Assembly: GCA_013339895.1 (NCBI GenBank)
Contig: JABACO010000001.1
Coordinates: 32,593,501 to 32,657,500, forward strand
Reading direction: 5' to 3'
Source: Ephydatia muelleri
Lineage: Eukaryota > Porifera > Demospongiae > Spongillida > Spongillidae
DNA length: 64,000 bases
This document shows positions 61,539 through 64,000 of the stretch, piece after piece (position 1 is the first letter of the stretch; the number at the start of each line of letters is the position of its first letter). The translations under genes were made by a program, and so were the position numbers. Below the pieces are notes generated by a model. The model was not told the origin of the DNA. It did not search any database and saw only the letters and a program-made list of their open reading frames with translations.

Positions 61539-64000
61539 CGTCCGTTGCGTCAGAGATAATATATAGAGGGATTGGAAACGGAGCCAATCAACACTAATCA
61601 ACACGGACAATGCTACCAGTGACTTTTAAGGCTTCAGGTGCAGCTACTATTCTATAGCAGCAGAGATGATAACTATGCTACATGGTTCGAATCCACTCTC
61701 AGTACATTTTTTCCCCCTTCTTTTTATTTCTTCACAAATAATAGAGTAGTAATGATCTAAATGTTTACATATTTACAACACACAATTCAATTCAAAAGTG
61801 TCTGAACTGTCTAGAGTAGTTCTTTTCTCATGGCTTTTGATTTTTGTGTGGTTATCTTGTTGGTAACTTTGTACTGCTCCATTAAAGCACCACACAATGA
61901 AAACCCACGCAGTGTTATCCACAGCTTCACCATTCTCTCAAGCAGTTCAGAGCTGCAATCTTGGTCCCAGGAGTTACTGATGATGCTCCATAAAAATAGA
62001 ACATCTTCATTGTTTAAAATTAACTCCACCGCATTATCAACTATCCCTGTTGGTTGGATATTGTGGCGAAACTCACACTCCATTGTGTGGAACAATTCAA
62101 AAGCCATGTTGTTCACTACTATCAGTCCACCTCGATTCACTGCAGTTAACTAATCATCAGAGAAATCAGTCACAGCTTCTGATCCATCACTAATAAGTTC
62201 ATTTAAATACAATTGTAGATCCTTTTGCCTAGGATGCTTGAATAGTTTCTTTTGAAGAGCCCTTGGAACATATCCTGCTGTGTATCGCAGTGCATTGAGC
62301 TCTTCATATGTTAGCTGCTCAGTGGTTCCAAGATTGCTGCACTCTAAACTGAAGCCACACTCATCCCTGACAAGCTGACGAAAGATTTGGTTCCCAACAT
62401 ACTGAAAAAAGACAGGGCATAATTGTGTTGCAGGAAGTGTGGAACTGTCACGTAGGAATGCCATCCACTTGTCAACATAATCTTGCGAAGTTTGGACTAC
62501 ATGGTAGCTGCTCCACATTTTTACCCTTCGTCTTGTACATGTCTTCTTACTGCTGGTTAACAGTTTAATCGGTTTAATACAACCACGAAGCAGCTCTACA
62601 ATATCGTTCTGGAATGCTTTTACTTTTACATCATTGGATGGCATCCATTTCATAAGATCTTGAGCCATTTTTAAAGCAGATGTTGCTGATGCAGATGGCA
62701 TCAGAAAAGCTTTATCATCCAAAAGAGCTTTGACTGATTTAAGCAAATAACCATCTGAAACACAGCTGCCTGTGCGGAGAGAAATGCTTATGATTCACAA
62801 ATAATATAATCTAAGAAAGGAACTAACATACCTGATACAACAGCATCTGTTATGGGTTGACATGGAATAACTGTTGTGTCAGAAGAAGTACGACGACGCT
62901 TTTCTAATGGAGTAGTACACATTGCTGGCTGCTCGCCTTCACTTCCACGACAATTTCCCCTAAGTTGTCTTGTATGACACATTGAGTTCATGACCCTTAT
63001 TGCCTGTGTGTTCTTAGTAAATTCAGCAACATTTGGGTTATCATTGACTCCTCCTCTTTGACGTTGAACCCGCCAAAGAATCTCTCCAATGGGTCTTGGC
63101 ATATTCTTTGACTTAGAAATGACCTGACATCAGGAAGAGTAAACAGGAACTGGACCAACTCTAAAAAAGATCTACCTGATAGATGAAAATAAAGTTTTTA
63201 CTTTCATAATCAAATGCTCCTCATGAGGGTGAATAAATACTTCTTACTTGTCATCTTCAAACCATATAATGTTTCCTCGCTCAACAGCATGTTAGACTTC
63301 TCTGCCAGACTAAAGCCAGATCGCCCCATAACAGATCTCTCCCAATCTTCCAAATACTTCAAAAAACATTCAACTAACCACTGTGTGATATTTCAAAATA
63401 AAATATAAATTGCATTGCTTGAGCTGAATCATACCTTTAGGCGAGGATCTTCTCTTGAGGTATAGGGCTACTGAAATGGCTTCAAGGCTCGAGACCCATG
63501 GCTGTAGTTATGCACATTTAGTGCGTCAAAAAACTTGTCCATCATTTCTACAAACTGTGATGTCTCATTGCATTCATCTCCACAAAAAAGTACAAGAGCT
63601 TTAGACACAGATTCACTCAATACCTATAGGTGTACATCATGATCATCCATACACGAACTAAAATTAGCTATGGAGCTTTTTTTACCTGGGCGGCCAAATC
63701 AACCCTCATCTTGGAAAATGCTGTAAGATAAATGTGCTCAAACTTCAGTTTTGGAAGGATTCGCATTCCAACTGCTTTAGCAGTATCCATATCATAAAAT
63801 TGTTTGAGTTGATCCCAACAGATGTACTTGCCATTGTTCTGTTGTGATAGAATTAAAAATACTGAATAATACATAACAGTAATGCTGTGGCACAAAAAAC
63901 ATACCCACAACATTCGATTGTGCCAGCAGTTTCGGGTGGTTTTTATCAAGTGGGGGGGATCTGATATAAAGAACAAGAATCGTTTCTCCGCTGTGTAGGG
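61539..64000 (-). mobile_element. P-like DNA transposon, most complete copy, runs off the right edge
   Basis: Left end CAGAGATAATATATAGAGGG then ATTGGAAACGG at about 61,539, matching the ends of the elements at 11.56 and 51.67 kb. Inside is the 3' half of a multi-exon P-like transposase gene. The right end lies outside the window. Confidence 0.65.
61811..63976 (-). pseudogene. P-like transposase gene, catalytic to C-terminal exons
   Basis: Exons from the right edge: FISDPPHLIKTTRNCWHNRM then LW|NNGKYICWDQLKQFYD across a GTATGT...CAACAG intron; LPKLKFEHIYLTAFSKMRVD to AAQ|GTAAAA; VLSESVSKALVLFCGDECNE and VEMMDKFFDALNVHN; WLVECFLKYLEDWERSVMGR; SFLELVQFLFTLPDV with RICQDPLERFFG; QRQRGGVNDNPNVAEFTKNT; and last exon 62,769-61,811 with TAGYVPRALQKKLFKHPRQK, VNRGGLIVVNNMAFELF, VKLWITLRGFSL and a basic tail. 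Motif order (D-x-P-H-L-x-K, L-A-A-Q, QRQRG-x-x-N-x-N-P) is that of P-element transposases. Two TAG stops (63,468-63,470 and near 62,150) and one frameshift near 63,065 break it. The THAP-type N-terminus is outside the window. Confidence 0.8.

Noticed and set aside
61830-62153. Plus-strand frame of 107 residues
   Set aside because: Antisense shadow of the P-like transposase C-terminus.

Overview
The window looks like a transposon-packed stretch of an animal nuclear genome, most likely a demosponge close to Amphimedon. The grounds are AT-rich DNA, very short GT-AG introns (about 50-70 bases), a Helitron protein with the KADPEKKK-type 15-residue repeats I associate with Amphimedon, and multicopy protein families I associate with sponges and cnidarians. 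This assignment is inference; no rRNA or mitochondrial marker is present. I saw no tRNA, rRNA, CRISPR array or complete ordinary host gene. Nearly all recognisable coding sequence belongs to mobile elements, many nested in one another.

Layout. 0.5 kb holds a small piece resembling the FYVE domain of rabenosyn-5. 1.5-5.8 kb is a piggyBac-like transposase split in two by a Helitron (2.6-5.5 kb). 5.8-8.7 kb has another tiny rabenosyn-like piece, a hAT (ZNF862-like) transposase relic, and fossils of a BEL/Pao and a Ty3/Gypsy element. 9.5-11.1 kb is an unrecognised multi-exon gene relic with an internal duplication. 11.4-13.0 kb is an LTR-element gag fossil interrupted by a deleted P-like element. 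13.2-19.2 kb holds hAT pieces, a second Helitron carrying a DUF6570-type region, and a Gypsy RNase H fossil. 19.5-22.7 kb has a SAP-motif family fragment, a Tc1/mariner relic and pieces of P-like transposases.

25.2-36.6 kb is the most interesting block. BEN-domain exons (25.2-25.7 kb) abut a Ty3/Gypsy fossil (25.9-36.6 kb) whose main open frame carries two reverse-transcriptase domains. A complete-looking 5,628-bp CACTA/EnSpm-like DNA transposon (29,865-35,492) sits inside it. That transposon has perfect 24-bp terminal inverted repeats, a 3-bp TAA target duplication, subterminal repeats, and two divergent multi-exon genes: a tnp2-type transposase (+) and an accessory protein (-).

38.4-43.6 kb holds a large SAP-motif family gene relic, another Gypsy fossil and a second tnp2-like relic. 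44-51 kb holds a rabenosyn-like C-terminus, an orphan exon and two unrecognised, probably transposon-borne proteins. 51.7-53.0 kb is a non-autonomous P-like element with both ends and a near-perfect 8-bp target duplication. 53.9-55.9 kb is a 24-bp minisatellite followed by a piggyBac transposase with one recognisable element end. 57-60.7 kb holds two related Penelope-like relics with a GIY-YIG nuclease tail. 61.5 kb to the right edge is the most complete P-like element, which runs out of the window.

How the parts relate: tnp2 plus the accessory protein form one two-gene transposition module. The P-like copies form one family, from a near-complete copy to short deleted derivatives with the same kind of ends. 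The Helitron and CACTA insertions give a relative order of events, each being younger than the element it interrupts. All family names come from motif recognition by eye, with no database search.
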